Source: JAHJKV01 sp963678135
Lineage (GTDB): Bacteria; Desulfobacterota; Desulfovibrionia; Desulfovibrionales; Desulfovibrionaceae
Assembly: GCA_963678135.1 (NCBI GenBank)
Contig: OY782667.1
Location: forward strand, 1,736,001-1,800,000
Length of the DNA stretch: 64,000 bases
Reading direction: 5' to 3'
The notes below the pieces were generated by a model. It saw only the letters and a list, made by a program, of their open reading frames with translations, was not told where the DNA came from and did no database searches. The position numbers were made by a program, and so were the translations under genes. Numbering within the stretch: the first letter of the stretch is position 1; each line of letters begins with the position of its first letter. Positions 18,342 to 26,389 of the stretch are shown in pieces.

Positions 18342-19096
18342 GCCTTGGCCCTGGCGATCCTGCTTTGCTACCGCCACTTGCCAAAAAAGCACTTAAGGCT
18401 GCAGAAACAGTGGTTGCCTATAAAAATTATTTAACCTTAGTTTCGCCCACCCTCCTGCATAATAAAAAAATTATTTCCACAGGCATGACAGGTGAAGTGG
18501 AACGAGTCACCATGGCGATCCAAGAAGCTGAATCAGGACATGCAGTATGTATCCTTTGTTCTGGTGATCCCGGGATATATGCCATGGCCGGCCTTGCGCT
18601 TGAAATACTTGAATCCAGAGCAAGTCTTGACCGTATACATTTTGAGGTGATCCCGGGCATCCCTGCATTCACAGCAGCTGCAGCCTTGCTTGGAGCTCCG
18701 CTCATGCATGATTTTGCTTCAATCAGTCTTTCGGATTTATTGACACCTTGGCCAAGTATTGCAAAACGGCTCAAATATGCTGCCCTCGCGGATTTCGTTA
18801 TTATTTTGTATAACCCACGCTCTAAAAACCGCCCCGAACATGTCCAACATGCTCTGAATATTATACAAAAACACCGCCTGCCAAACACGCCTGTAGGAAT
18901 TGTTCGGCAGGCTTATCGAGAAAAGCAGCATATTGTCATCACAAGCCTTCAGGCCATTGACATCACGGCTATTGATATGCAAACTCTTTTGATAATTGGT
19001 AATTCCACGACAAGAAACATTGGACAATTTTTACTGACTCCACGAGGATATGCTCAAAAATATACTTTGAACTCTAGCAAAGCACAGGATAAATAG
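18239..19096 (+). CDS. cbiH: Precorrin-3B / cobalt-precorrin C17-methyltransferase CbiH
   Basis: 285 residues, SAM-dependent ring-contraction methyltransferase acting just before CbiG's substrate is formed. The tetrapyrrole methylase fold shows VIGLGPGDPALLPP near residue 33, CSGDPGIYAMAG near 105, VIPGIPAFTAAAALLGAPL near 135 and FVIILYNPRS near 185. The first possible start, ATG 18239, overlaps cbiG by about 100 bases; a TTG closer to the conserved start (about 18312) would shorten the overlap, and the sequence does not decide between them. Probably coupled to cbiG. Confidence 0.9.
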   Translation: MRSSSNFSQQSRKPDYTQEQKQEYYLRSGSLQVIGLGPGDPALLPPLAKKALKAAETVVAYKNYLTLVSPTLLHNKKIISTGMTGEVERVTMAIQEAESGHAVCILCSGDPGIYAMAGLALEILESRASLDRIHFEVIPGIPAFTAAAALLGAPLMHDFASISLSDLLTPWPSIAKRLKYAALADFVIILYNPRSKNRPEHVQHALNIIQKHRLPNTPVGIVRQAYREKQHIVITSLQAIDITAIDMQTLLIIGNSTTRNIGQFLLTPRGYAQKYTLNSSKAQDK

Positions 19097-19159
19097 GCTC
19101 AAAGATTGCAAATACAACAATGAGCGTCATCTACCCGTCATGCGATACAAGGAGTATTT

Positions 19160-19480
19160 ATGCGCGTCCCTACCATACTGTTTATTTTATGTCTTTGCGT
19201 ATTATTGCCCAGCACGGTAACAGGGAAAACATTTAAGAATGAGGATACAGCCAAAAATAGGCACAATTATAACTGGGGAACGCGTAATAAAAATTGCACT
19301 CAAAAATTTGAACAAAACCAGTACGGAGACAGTACTTGGGGTAATGAACCATGCGCTCAGCAAGAAGCTAAGGACTGGTCTGAAAAGTGTACTCTTACGA
19401 TTAATCCTGAGCTCAACTATAATAGTCAAAGCAGTACAGATACAAGCAGTACAAATACAAGTACTGAAAATGCTGAATGA
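19160..19480 (+). CDS. Small secreted protein of unknown function
   Basis: 106 residues. A clear signal peptide (MRVPTILFILCLCVLLPSTV then TG-K) precedes a polar mature chain with four cysteines (NC near residue 46, PC near 66, KC near 76) and a C-terminal Ser/Thr/Asn-rich tail (STDTSSTNTSTENAE). AAGGAG lies 7 bases before the ATG. I do not recognise a family. It lies between cbiH and the radical SAM gene on the same strand; nothing links it to either functionally. Confidence 0.6.
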   Translation: MRVPTILFILCLCVLLPSTVTGKTFKNEDTAKNRHNYNWGTRNKNCTQKFEQNQYGDSTWGNEPCAQQEAKDWSEKCTLTINPELNYNSQSSTDTSSTNTSTENAE

Positions 19481-19556
19481 ACAGCAAAAATCATGATTTT
19501 CACCACACATGAGGATTACAATCAGCGAAAAAATAACTCAATACAGGATATAATAC

Positions 19557-20569
19557 ATGCGCCAAGCTGAACTATGGAAACCCTTAGAGAAGAGTCGTTG
19601 CCAATGCGAACTTTGCTCTCAGTATTGCAATATTGAAAATGGGCGTAATGGAAAATGCGGAGTACGTCGCAATATCAATGGCGTATTGTACACGCTCAGT
19701 TATGACCGCATTGCTGCACTACATATGGATCCTGTAGAAAAAAAACCGCTTTATCATTTTCAGCCCGGCAGCATGACGCTGTCTCTTGGCACCGAAGGTT
19801 GCAATTTTTTTTGCTCGTTTTGCCAAAATAGTACCCTTTCCCAAGCTCCGAAAAAAGGTACTCCACCAAAAGGAAACGCAATATCTCCACAAGCTTTAGT
19901 GGACATTGCTTTAAAAAAAAAGCTAAGTCCATATCCTATACCTATTCTGAACCAAGCATTTTTTTTGAACTCATATTGGAAACAGCGTCCTTGGCTCATG
20001 CAAATGGCTTAAAAAACATTATAGTTTCTAATGGATACCAAAGTACAGATTGCTTGAATGCCTTCAATGGACTCATTGATGCAGCCAATATTGATCTTAA
20101 AGCGTTTCATGATGACTTTTATAAAAAGCTATGCGGAGCGCACTTAGAACCGGTTTTAGAAACGCTCAAGTATATCAAAAAACTTGGCTGGTGGTTGGAA
20201 GTAACGACCTTAATCATTCCCGGACTCAATGATAGCAAATCAGAGCTTGAGCAAGCGGCTCAGTTCATAGCCAAGGAACTGAGTCAAGATACACCTTGGC
20301 ATCTTTCACGTTTTCATCCTCAATACAAACTCAAAAACAAAGCAGCTACGCCCAAAGAAAGTTTAGAGATGGCGTATGCTATAGGCAAAAAAGCTGGCCT
20401 GAACCATGTGTATTTAGGCAATGTACTTGATACCGTATATTCTAATACCTTCTGCCCTGTTTGCAAAAAAATTATTGTGCAACGGCAAGGCTTTACTTCA
20501 AGTAATATTGATATTAAACAAGGGCATTGCACATATTGTGGACAAAATATTGCTGGAATTTGGAACTAA
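19557..20569 (+). CDS. AmmeMemoRadiSam-type radical SAM enzyme, read through a -1 frameshift
   Basis: Two frames together encode one complete protein of about 337 residues, related to pyruvate formate-lyase activating enzymes. Frame 1 (19557-20012) gives the N-terminal cysteine motif CELCSQYCNI...CGVRRN and the cluster motif GCNFFCSFC (CX3CX2C). Frame 2 (coding from the A run to 20569) continues AKSISYTYSEPSIFFELI and ends with the conserved zinc-like CPVCKK...CTYCG tail. The switch lies at the nine-A run 19913-19921, which reads A AAA AAG in the zero frame, a classic -1 slippery heptamer. Without a shift the product is a 151-residue fragment. Every motif on both sides is intact, so this is either recoding, slippage or a recent or sequencing single-A loss. 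Partners AMMECR1 and Memo are not in the window. Confidence 0.8.
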
Positions 20570-20614
20570 ATGGTTGCCAGCCTAGCCACTTTGCAGTAGG
20601 AGAGCTACACACGT

Positions 20615-20691
20615 CGGGGCATGGCGCAGTCTGGAAGCGCGCCTGCTTTGGGAGCAGGATGCCGGGAGTTCAAATCTCTCTGCCCCGACCA
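20615..20691 (+). tRNA. tRNA-Pro (anticodon TGG)
   Basis: 77 bases with encoded CCA. Acceptor CGGGGCA / TGCCCCG, anticodon stem CCTGC / GCAGG with loop TTTGGGA, T-arm GGGAGTTCAAATCTCTC. Confidence 0.95.
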
Positions 20692-20699
20692 TATATTTC

Positions 20700-20738
20700 A
20701 AAGGCTTACGGTGGAAATCGTAGGCCTTTTTATTTTTG
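20700..20738 (+). terminator. Terminator after tRNA-Pro
   Basis: AAAGGCTTACG / CGTAGGCCTTT stem with an 8-base loop, followed by a T-rich tail. Closely resembles the hairpin after tRNA-Met at 56641. Confidence 0.8.
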
Positions 20739-21050
20739 GTAGGTACAAAAGTAGGTACAAAATGCGTTTTGAGCAAAAAAAAATTGCACGAAAGAACTTT
20801 GCTGAATTTGGGAGGCAAAACTATGACGAGATGTTGCACGGTACAGCAGAATATTTCGCGCAGTACGGCTCTCCCTTTCCTTTTTCAAAAACACGGAAGA
20901 GCAATCACTTTTTTCGCCTTACTGGATATTACAATTATGTAAAAATAGATAAATATTACTACTGCAAGTTTTTCTCATTTTAACGAAAATGTAAAATCAA
21001 ATATAGGCCATAGGCCTACAACATCCTCTTTTTACTTAAGATTTATATTT
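20739..21050 (+). other. Gene-free region between tRNA-Pro and amtB
   Basis: No convincing gene. Begins with two copies of GTAGGTACAAAA (about 20738-20761), a pattern partly shared with the region after tRNA-Met and often seen at integrase attachment regions next to tRNAs. An ATAGGCCATAGGCCTA inverted repeat at about 21002-21017 lies 35-50 bases before the sigma-54 site. Confidence 0.35.
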
Positions 21051-21065
21051 TGGCGGTGATTTTGC
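21051..21065 (+). promoter_or_regulatory. Sigma-54 promoter of amtB-glnK
   Basis: TGGC, seven bases, TTGC: the exact invariant -24/-12 spacing of RpoN promoters, 42 bases before the amtB start. Suggests nitrogen-limitation control through an NtrC-type activator. Confidence 0.75.
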
Positions 21066-21106
21066 TTTTACTCCGGTGTTGGATAAACCTTGGAGGAATA
21101 TTTGCT

Positions 21107-22306
21107 ATGAACGCTGTTGACAATGTTTTTATTCTCTTTTGTTCGGCTTTGGTCATGTTTATGACTCCCGGACTGGCTCTTTTTTACGGAGGACTGGTTC
21201 GTTCTAAAAACGTACTTTCAACCATTATGCACAGCTTTATAATGCTTGGCGTGATGTCTGTTCTTTGGGCTATCTGCGGTTATTCTCTGGCCTTTTCCGG
21301 CGATATTGGCGGTATAATCGGAAATCTGGACTTGGCTTTTTTGTCTGGCCTACCTTTAGATGACGGCAATGCCCTCTCGCCCATGAGTTTTATGATTTTC
21401 CAATGTATGTTTGCGGTTATCACCCCTGCTCTTATTTCCGGTGCATATGCAGAACGCATTAAATTTACAGGCTTTCTACTTTTTTCTTCATTGTGGCTAC
21501 TTTTCGTCTATACACCGATGTGCCACATGGTATGGGCGGAAGGTGGTTTAATGTTTACAATGGGTGCGCTTGATTTTGCCGGTGGTGCAGTGGTGCATAT
21601 GAGCTCTGCTGCTGCTGCCTTAGCCTGCGCGCTGTTTTTAGGAAAACGTATAGGTCATGGAAAAGCTCCTTTTATTCCGCATAATTTGCCAATGACTGTT
21701 CTCGGAGCTGCTATTCTTTGGTTTGGCTGGTTTGGTTTTAATGCAGGCAGTGCTCTTGCAGCAGATGCTATTGCCATCAACGCTTTTGTGACTACGCATT
21801 TGGCTGCAGCTACTGCTATATTGGCTTGGATATTGGCTGAATGGATACACTCAGGAAAGCCCACGACCTTGGGTGCTGCTTCCGGTGCTGTTGCGGGTTT
21901 AGTTGCTATTACTCCGGCTGCTGGTTTTGTTGATATTTCAGGAGCGCTGTGCATTGGTCTTGGTGGTGGAATACTGTGCTACTGTGGCATCATGCTCAAA
22001 AATAAATTAGGCTATGATGATGCCTTGGATGTTGTCGGGATTCATGGGGTGGGTGGTACTTTTGGTGCCTTGGCCACTGGTATTTTTGCCTCTGGCATAA
22101 ATGAAAAATGCGGTCTTTTGTATGGTAATCCTGAGCAACTATGGATTCAGTTCAAATCTGTTATAATTACATGGATTTTCTGTTTTGTGGCCTCAGTGTG
22201 TTTGTTCAAAATTGTAGACGCCACCATTGGTATGCGCGTAAGCAAAGAAGAGGAATTCAAAGGCCTTGACGTTGCTTTGCATAATGAGACTGGCTACCAA
22301 AGCTAA
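21107..22306 (+). CDS. amtB: Ammonium transporter
   Basis: 399-residue inner-membrane channel for NH4+/NH3, forming trimers gated by a PII protein. Eleven hydrophobic segments are visible. Signature stretches include MTPGLALFYGGLVRSKN near residue 18, the pore FDFAGGAVVHMSSAAAALA-like segment near 155-175, WFGWFGFNAGSALA near 205 and DVVGIHGVGGTFGAL near 310, with the twin-histidine region H166/H316 intact. No signal peptide is needed. The ATG at 21107 follows TGGAGGAA; an upstream frame to 21050 overlaps the sigma-54 promoter and is not coding. Followed 30 bp later by glnK. Confidence 0.96.
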   Translation: MNAVDNVFILFCSALVMFMTPGLALFYGGLVRSKNVLSTIMHSFIMLGVMSVLWAICGYSLAFSGDIGGIIGNLDLAFLSGLPLDDGNALSPMSFMIFQCMFAVITPALISGAYAERIKFTGFLLFSSLWLLFVYTPMCHMVWAEGGLMFTMGALDFAGGAVVHMSSAAAALACALFLGKRIGHGKAPFIPHNLPMTVLGAAILWFGWFGFNAGSALAADAIAINAFVTTHLAAATAILAWILAEWIHSGKPTTLGAASGAVAGLVAITPAAGFVDISGALCIGLGGGILCYCGIMLKNKLGYDDALDVVGIHGVGGTFGALATGIFASGINEKCGLLYGNPEQLWIQFKSVIITWIFCFVASVCLFKIVDATIGMRVSKEEEFKGLDVALHNETGYQS

Positions 22307-22336
22307 AGGATCAGCCTATATACAAGGAGTATGATC

Positions 22337-22675
22337 ATGAAAAAAATAGAAATAATAACTCGCCCTTTTAAGCTTAATGAAGTCAAAGAAGCACTCACCG
22401 AGCTTGGTATAAAAGGCATGACTGTGAGCGAAATTAAAGGATTTGGCCGTCAAGGTGGACATAAAGAAGTGTACCGTGGTGCCGAGTATCAGGTTGATTT
22501 TGTACCAAAAGTCAAAATTGACGTAATTGTTCATGCGGAATTACTTGCAGAGGTTGTCGCAGCTGCAAGTAAAGCAGCAAGAACCGGCCAAGTTGGAGAC
22601 GGCAAAATATTTGTCAGCCAAATAGAAGAGGTTATCCGCATTCGCACTGGAGAAACAGGAGAAGGAGCTATCTAA
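22337..22675 (+). CDS. glnK: Nitrogen regulatory PII protein (GlnB/GlnK)
   Basis: 112-residue trimeric signal protein that binds ATP/ADP/2-oxoglutarate and is uridylylated by GlnD. N-terminal KKIEIITRPFKLNEVKEAL, T-loop ...GHKEVYRGAEYQVDFVPK with the uridylylation tyrosine in EVYRGAEY, B-loop TGQVGDGKIFV and C-loop IRTGETGEGAI are all present. Linked to amtB, so GlnK is the likelier role (plugging AmtB). Two ATGs (22331, 22337); AAGGAG at 22324-22329 is 7 bases from 22337. Confidence 0.96.
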   Translation: MKKIEIITRPFKLNEVKEALTELGIKGMTVSEIKGFGRQGGHKEVYRGAEYQVDFVPKVKIDVIVHAELLAEVVAAASKAARTGQVGDGKIFVSQIEEVIRIRTGETGEGAI

Positions 22676-22682
22676 CTCATAC

Positions 22683-22725
22683 GCTATGGGAAGTGTGGCA
22701 TATTATATACCACACTTCCCATAGC
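22683..22725 (+). terminator. Strong hairpin between glnK and glnD
   Basis: Perfect 16-bp stem GCTATGGGAAGTGTGG / CCACACTTCCCATAGC with an AT loop. No T run follows, so it may be a weak terminator or RNA processing/stability element that lowers glnD expression relative to amtB-glnK. Confidence 0.7.
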
Positions 22726-22767
22726 ACTGCGTAACATGCCGGATAGTAGAAAACATTCAGCTAAAAA

Positions 22768-25383
22768 ATGCCAAAGCCCTTACCTGAAAAAATACTTGCT
22801 AATACAAGCAAAGCCTTGAACACACAGCTTTGTGCAAAAAATATTGCAGCATACCCTCAGCGCCGGGCTAAAATTATTGATCAATATTTTAGAGCGCAAC
22901 TCAAGCGCTATGCACAACTCTCTGCAATCATGCACACAACGCCTTTCTCTCTTGTTGCGGTCGGAGGCTATGGACGCAAAGAACTTTGCCCTGCCTCAGA
23001 TATTGATATTCTACTTCTTTTTGAAAAGAAAATACCAAAGCAAGCAAAGGACATTGCAGCTTGGCTGTTCCATCCTCTTTGGGATTTAGGCTTAGATTTA
23101 GGACATGGAGTGCGGGTATTTACGGACTGCATACGCCTTGCGCGTTCGGATTTTCAGGTTATGACTTCTTTGCTTGATTTACGGCATATCACAGGCTCTT
23201 CGCATATAAGCGAACAATTTTTGGCACAGTTCAAAAAAAAACTCCTTGTGTCTGGTCGTTCTAAATTTTCAAAATACCTCAAACAGACAAACAAAGATCG
23301 TGAATTTGAATTTGGAGATTCTTCAGGTAAACTTGAACCAGACTTAAAAAATGGTTTAGGCGGTTTGCGTGGTGCACATCAAATAGCGTGGTGTAATAAA
23401 ATTTTAGAAGCAAGCAGTTCTTGGGTAAACCCACTTAGTCTTAACGAGCAGGCACAATTATATCAAGACTATACTTTTGTTTGCAAGGCCAGAACAGCCT
23501 TACACCATAAGGCTTCTCGCCCAACAAATACCTTGGCTTTTGGCTATCAGCCTCAAGTAGCTGAGCTTTTAGGATATATTCCAAAACAAGGTTCTTTTGC
23601 CCAAGCCTCAGGACATGAACGCGGTCAATGCGTGGAGCACTTTTTATCAGACTTACATCAAGCAATGGCTCGCATCAAATCTTTGCGCGCTGCTTTTTGG
23701 CAAGAATGTTTTCCTGCTCCCCGCAAAAAGCATACAAAACTTATATCCGATATATACGATAACTCGTTTGGCTTAAGCACAACAAAACATAATAATATCC
23801 TCGCTTTGTTCCAGCAACTTGCCCTTACTGGCAACCCTCTTTCACTTGCTGCTGTTCGCATTATACGCAAAGCACTGCGTCAAAACACGATCCAAAGAAA
23901 TAAAGAAAATCTTATGGCTTTACTCAGCATTGCCCGTGCGCGATATGGCCTCCAATCCATGCTGTGTATGCTAGATACTGGAGTATTAGGTGCTCTTTTA
24001 CCTGAGATGAAAAACGTAGCGCACCATATCCAGTTTGACGACTATCATGTGCACCCCGTAGGCAGGCATACTGTAGAAACTGTTGCTTGTATCGCTCAAT
24101 TTTTAGATGGCAAGGAAAAACTAGATGGCAAGGAAAAACATTTTTCTGCTATTGCTTCGCAAATACACTCTCCAAATAGTCTAATATTAGCAGCTTTTTT
24201 TCATGATCTAGGTAAAAACAAAGCAAATCATTGCCAAGTTGGAGCATCTTTAGCACAAAGCGAGCTTCCTAAAATGGGGCAAACAAAACATACTGCAAAG
24301 GAAGTGGCTTTTTTAGTACAACATCACCTTCTTTTGCCAATCACCGCCACACGCAAAGACCTTGCGGATGAACAGGTTATTGTGGAAATAGCAGAAACAG
24401 TGGAAACAACACAAGGCCTTGATATGCTCTACTTACTCTCTGTTGCTGACTCCATGGCGACCGGGCCACGAGCATGGTCTGCTTGGACGGCTGCTCTGTT
24501 ACAAGAATTATACACCAAAGTCAGAACAGTATTAAGCCAAGGCTCACTTGCTCTCCCTCATGCAGCAAAAGCCTCTAAAGCAGTTAAAGAAAACACTCTG
24601 CTGCTTGCCAAAGCCCAAGAGCTTGAAGCATTTGCTCAAACTTGCTTCAAAAAGATGCCTCCACGAACCTTTCAGGCCTTGTCCGCACAGGAAGTTTTTG
24701 CTCATATTCAGCTTGTTTTGGAGTATGAACGCACTCTGATATTAGATGATGTGCGCTCTCCCAAAAAGAGCAAAGGAATTGGGGTCTGTGTTCTTGAGGC
24801 GCAGCCCTCCGGAGTGGGCAATACCTATAAAATTCGTATTGCAACGCATGATCGCCCCGGGCTGTTTGCGCTTATAGCCGGAGTGCTGAGCCTGCATCAC
24901 TTAGATATTCTTGCAGCAGAGCTTTTTACATGGAAAGACGGGACAGTGGTCGATAGCTTTATTGTGGAAGCAGCTGTTGATCAGCTGTATCCTGAAGAAG
25001 TCTTTAAGCGCGTACAACGAGCAATACGCTATGCCTTGTTGGGAAAACTTTCGCTTGATTATCGACTTCAGGAAATGCGTAACTCACCCCTGCACCAAGT
25101 AAAATCCATTCCTTCAAAAAATCCTCGCATTCAAGTAGATAACCATTCTTCGGATTTTTATTCGCTGCTAGAAGTTTCTGCGCCGGACAGACTTGGTCTT
25201 TTATACGATATTGCATCTGCATTAACGGCAATGCAGCTTAATGTGCATTTAGCAAAAATCAGCACAGATGTCGGGCGCGTTACAGATATTTTTTATGTTT
25301 TACGTTCAGATGGACAGAAATTGAACTCTCCGGAAATCATTAAAGACGTCAAGGAAAAACTACTGCATGCAATACAGCAGTAA
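22768..25383 (+). CDS. glnD: [Protein-PII] uridylyltransferase / uridylyl-removing enzyme
   Basis: 871 residues, near the usual 860-890. Senses glutamine and adds or removes UMP on the PII T-loop. Nucleotidyltransferase domain: VGGYGRKELCPASDIDILLLF near residue 66 with the catalytic DID. HD hydrolase domain: HPVGRHTVET near 428 and FFHDLGKNK near 478. Two C-terminal ACT domains: ATHDRPGLFALIAGV near 690 and SAPDRLGLLYDIASAL near 800. An 18-bp direct duplication in the HD domain (24103-24138) inserts a second LDGKEK. The order amtB-glnK-glnD places sensor, signal and target together. Confidence 0.95.
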   Translation: MPKPLPEKILANTSKALNTQLCAKNIAAYPQRRAKIIDQYFRAQLKRYAQLSAIMHTTPFSLVAVGGYGRKELCPASDIDILLLFEKKIPKQAKDIAAWLFHPLWDLGLDLGHGVRVFTDCIRLARSDFQVMTSLLDLRHITGSSHISEQFLAQFKKKLLVSGRSKFSKYLKQTNKDREFEFGDSSGKLEPDLKNGLGGLRGAHQIAWCNKILEASSSWVNPLSLNEQAQLYQDYTFVCKARTALHHKASRPTNTLAFGYQPQVAELLGYIPKQGSFAQASGHERGQCVEHFLSDLHQAMARIKSLRAAFWQECFPAPRKKHTKLISDIYDNSFGLSTTKHNNILALFQQLALTGNPLSLAAVRIIRKALRQNTIQRNKENLMALLSIARARYGLQSMLCMLDTGVLGALLPEMKNVAHHIQFDDYHVHPVGRHTVETVACIAQFLDGKEKLDGKEKHFSAIASQIHSPNSLILAAFFHDLGKNKANHCQVGASLAQSELPKMGQTKHTAKEVAFLVQHHLLLPITATRKDLADEQVIVEIAETVETTQGLDMLYLLSVADSMATGPRAWSAWTAALLQELYTKVRTVLSQGSLALPHAAKASKAVKENTLLLAKAQELEAFAQTCFKKMPPRTFQALSAQEVFAHIQLVLEYERTLILDDVRSPKKSKGIGVCVLEAQPSGVGNTYKIRIATHDRPGLFALIAGVLSLHHLDILAAELFTWKDGTVVDSFIVEAAVDQLYPEEVFKRVQRAIRYALLGKLSLDYRLQEMRNSPLHQVKSIPSKNPRIQVDNHSSDFYSLLEVSAPDRLGLLYDIASALTAMQLNVHLAKISTDVGRVTDIFYVLRSDGQKLNSPEIIKDVKEKLLHAIQQ
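24103..24138 (+). repeat. 18-bp tandem duplication inside glnD
   Basis: TTAGATGGCAAGGAAAAA is followed by CTAGATGGCAAGGAAAAA, giving LDGKEKLDGKEK between the HD-domain motifs. In frame and apparently tolerated. Confidence 0.9.
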
Positions 25384-25398
25384 AGTGAGCTGGAAAAT

Positions 25399-25528
25399 AC
25401 GAGGACAAACGTATCTAAATTTCAAAGCGAACACTTGGTTTGAAACAAATTCGGGAGCATTCGATTCCCCCCCCAGTTTTATTACGCCTTTTTGCTTGTC
25501 ATTTTGCGCGAAGTAGTGAAAATCCAGT
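25399..25528 (+). repeat. Dispersed composite repeat, left-half type (A then B)
   Basis: Motif A at 25399-25422 (20 of 24 match) and a degenerate motif B at 25497-25528 (TGTCATTTTGCGCGAAGTAG then ending CCAGT). Lies between the convergent glnD and rhodanese genes. Confidence 0.75.
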
Positions 25529-25561
25529 GCGTTACACAGCGTGGCAGTACATCCATAAACA

Positions 25562-25972
25562 CTATTTTTTTTCAAGCCCCTGCTGCGTTGCCCCTCCAAA
25601 AAGTTTCCATAACAATAGACCACCTACAAGGTTATAACTTTGCTTCATACCTGTTTGCTTAAATTGCCACGCAAGCAAAGCAGAGCGTTGTCCACTTGTG
25701 CTGACCACAACCACGTTTGGATGCCCTCCGGGGTCGCCATGTAAATCCATGACTTTGTCAAAACTCGCTCCGGTAAAAAGCGGAGCGCTTTCAGCCTGTG
25801 CAATGTGCAAGAGTTTATATTCAAAATGAGTACGAACATCCACAATGCGGATTCGTTCACCTGCAGCAAGGCGACGACGTAAACTCCACGGGCTCATTTG
25901 CTTAAGGCCAAGTATTATCCACAAAATTTGCCAAGCAACACAGCACAAAATAATCAGGTACACGATACTCAT
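25562..25972 (-). CDS. Membrane-anchored rhodanese-like protein lacking the catalytic cysteine
   Basis: 136 residues: one N-terminal membrane helix (MSIVYLIILCCVAWQILWII) followed by a rhodanese domain (RIRIVDVRTHFEYKLLHI, then VVVVSTSGQRSALLAWQF and the closing NLVGGLLLWKLFG). The active-site loop, normally CxSGxRS, reads STSGQRS: the sulfur-carrying cysteine is serine, so sulfurtransferase activity is not expected. Such proteins may bind or regulate rather than catalyse. The ATG at 25972 has GAGGAG 9 bases upstream; the frame is open to 26041. No operon partner. Confidence 0.8.
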   Translation of the reverse strand: MSIVYLIILCCVAWQILWIILGLKQMSPWSLRRRLAAGERIRIVDVRTHFEYKLLHIAQAESAPLFTGASFDKVMDLHGDPGGHPNVVVVSTSGQRSALLAWQFKQTGMKQSYNLVGGLLLWKLFGGATQQGLEKK

Positions 25973-26290
25973 TATATACTCCTCAAAAATTATGTTTGTA
26001 CAAGGGTACAGCTTCAACAAAAACAAAACTGCTTTGCACAAAATATCGCATAAAAAAACGATTATTCCATATCAAACGAGGCAACTCATACGAGACAAAG
26101 CACAAGTCTGATACGCATTCTATAAAAACAGAATACAGTGACTTTTCTAAAAAATCCATATTTCCATGCCACAGAAAACTATTCCATAAGCAGCAGTTGA
26201 CTTTAGAGTTTTCATCGCTATGTATTCCCTGCCGAGGCAAAAACAACATTTCTTATCCACCATAGGGTGAGCTATAAAAGCAAAAGATAT
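25973..26290. other. Gene-free region between rhodanese and exporter genes
   Basis: Divergent intergenic space of about 400 bp including the leader repeat. No ORF with coding character; promoters for both genes are expected here but none stands out. Confidence 0.35.
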
Positions 26291-26389
26291 GAAAAGTATA
26301 TGCATACGACACCAGACGGAGTAAAAATATAATGAAAATGAAAAAGTATGTGAATACGGCACGAGACGGAGTAAAAATAGAGTGAAAAT
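26291..26389 (+). repeat. Tandem duplication of the bcr-like leader and start site
   Basis: Two ~49-50 bp units in which GACGGAGTAAAAATA (ribosome-binding site region) is followed by an AATGAAAATG or GAGTGAAAATG start context. The second unit holds the real start of the exporter gene; the first leads into a short open frame. Confidence 0.75.

Noticed and set aside
19557..20569. Calling the radical SAM gene a pseudogene
   Set aside because: Only one frameshift, at a recognised slippery sequence, with all motifs preserved; decay is not established.
20582..20839. Minus-strand open frame across tRNA-Pro (contains GAERFELPAS)
   Set aside because: A familiar spurious translation of the antisense of a tRNA; the tRNA is clear and the frame has no ribosome-binding site.
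20621..20983. 120-residue plus-strand frame starting in tRNA-Pro
   Set aside because: Begins inside the tRNA and passes through a terminator; no family features.
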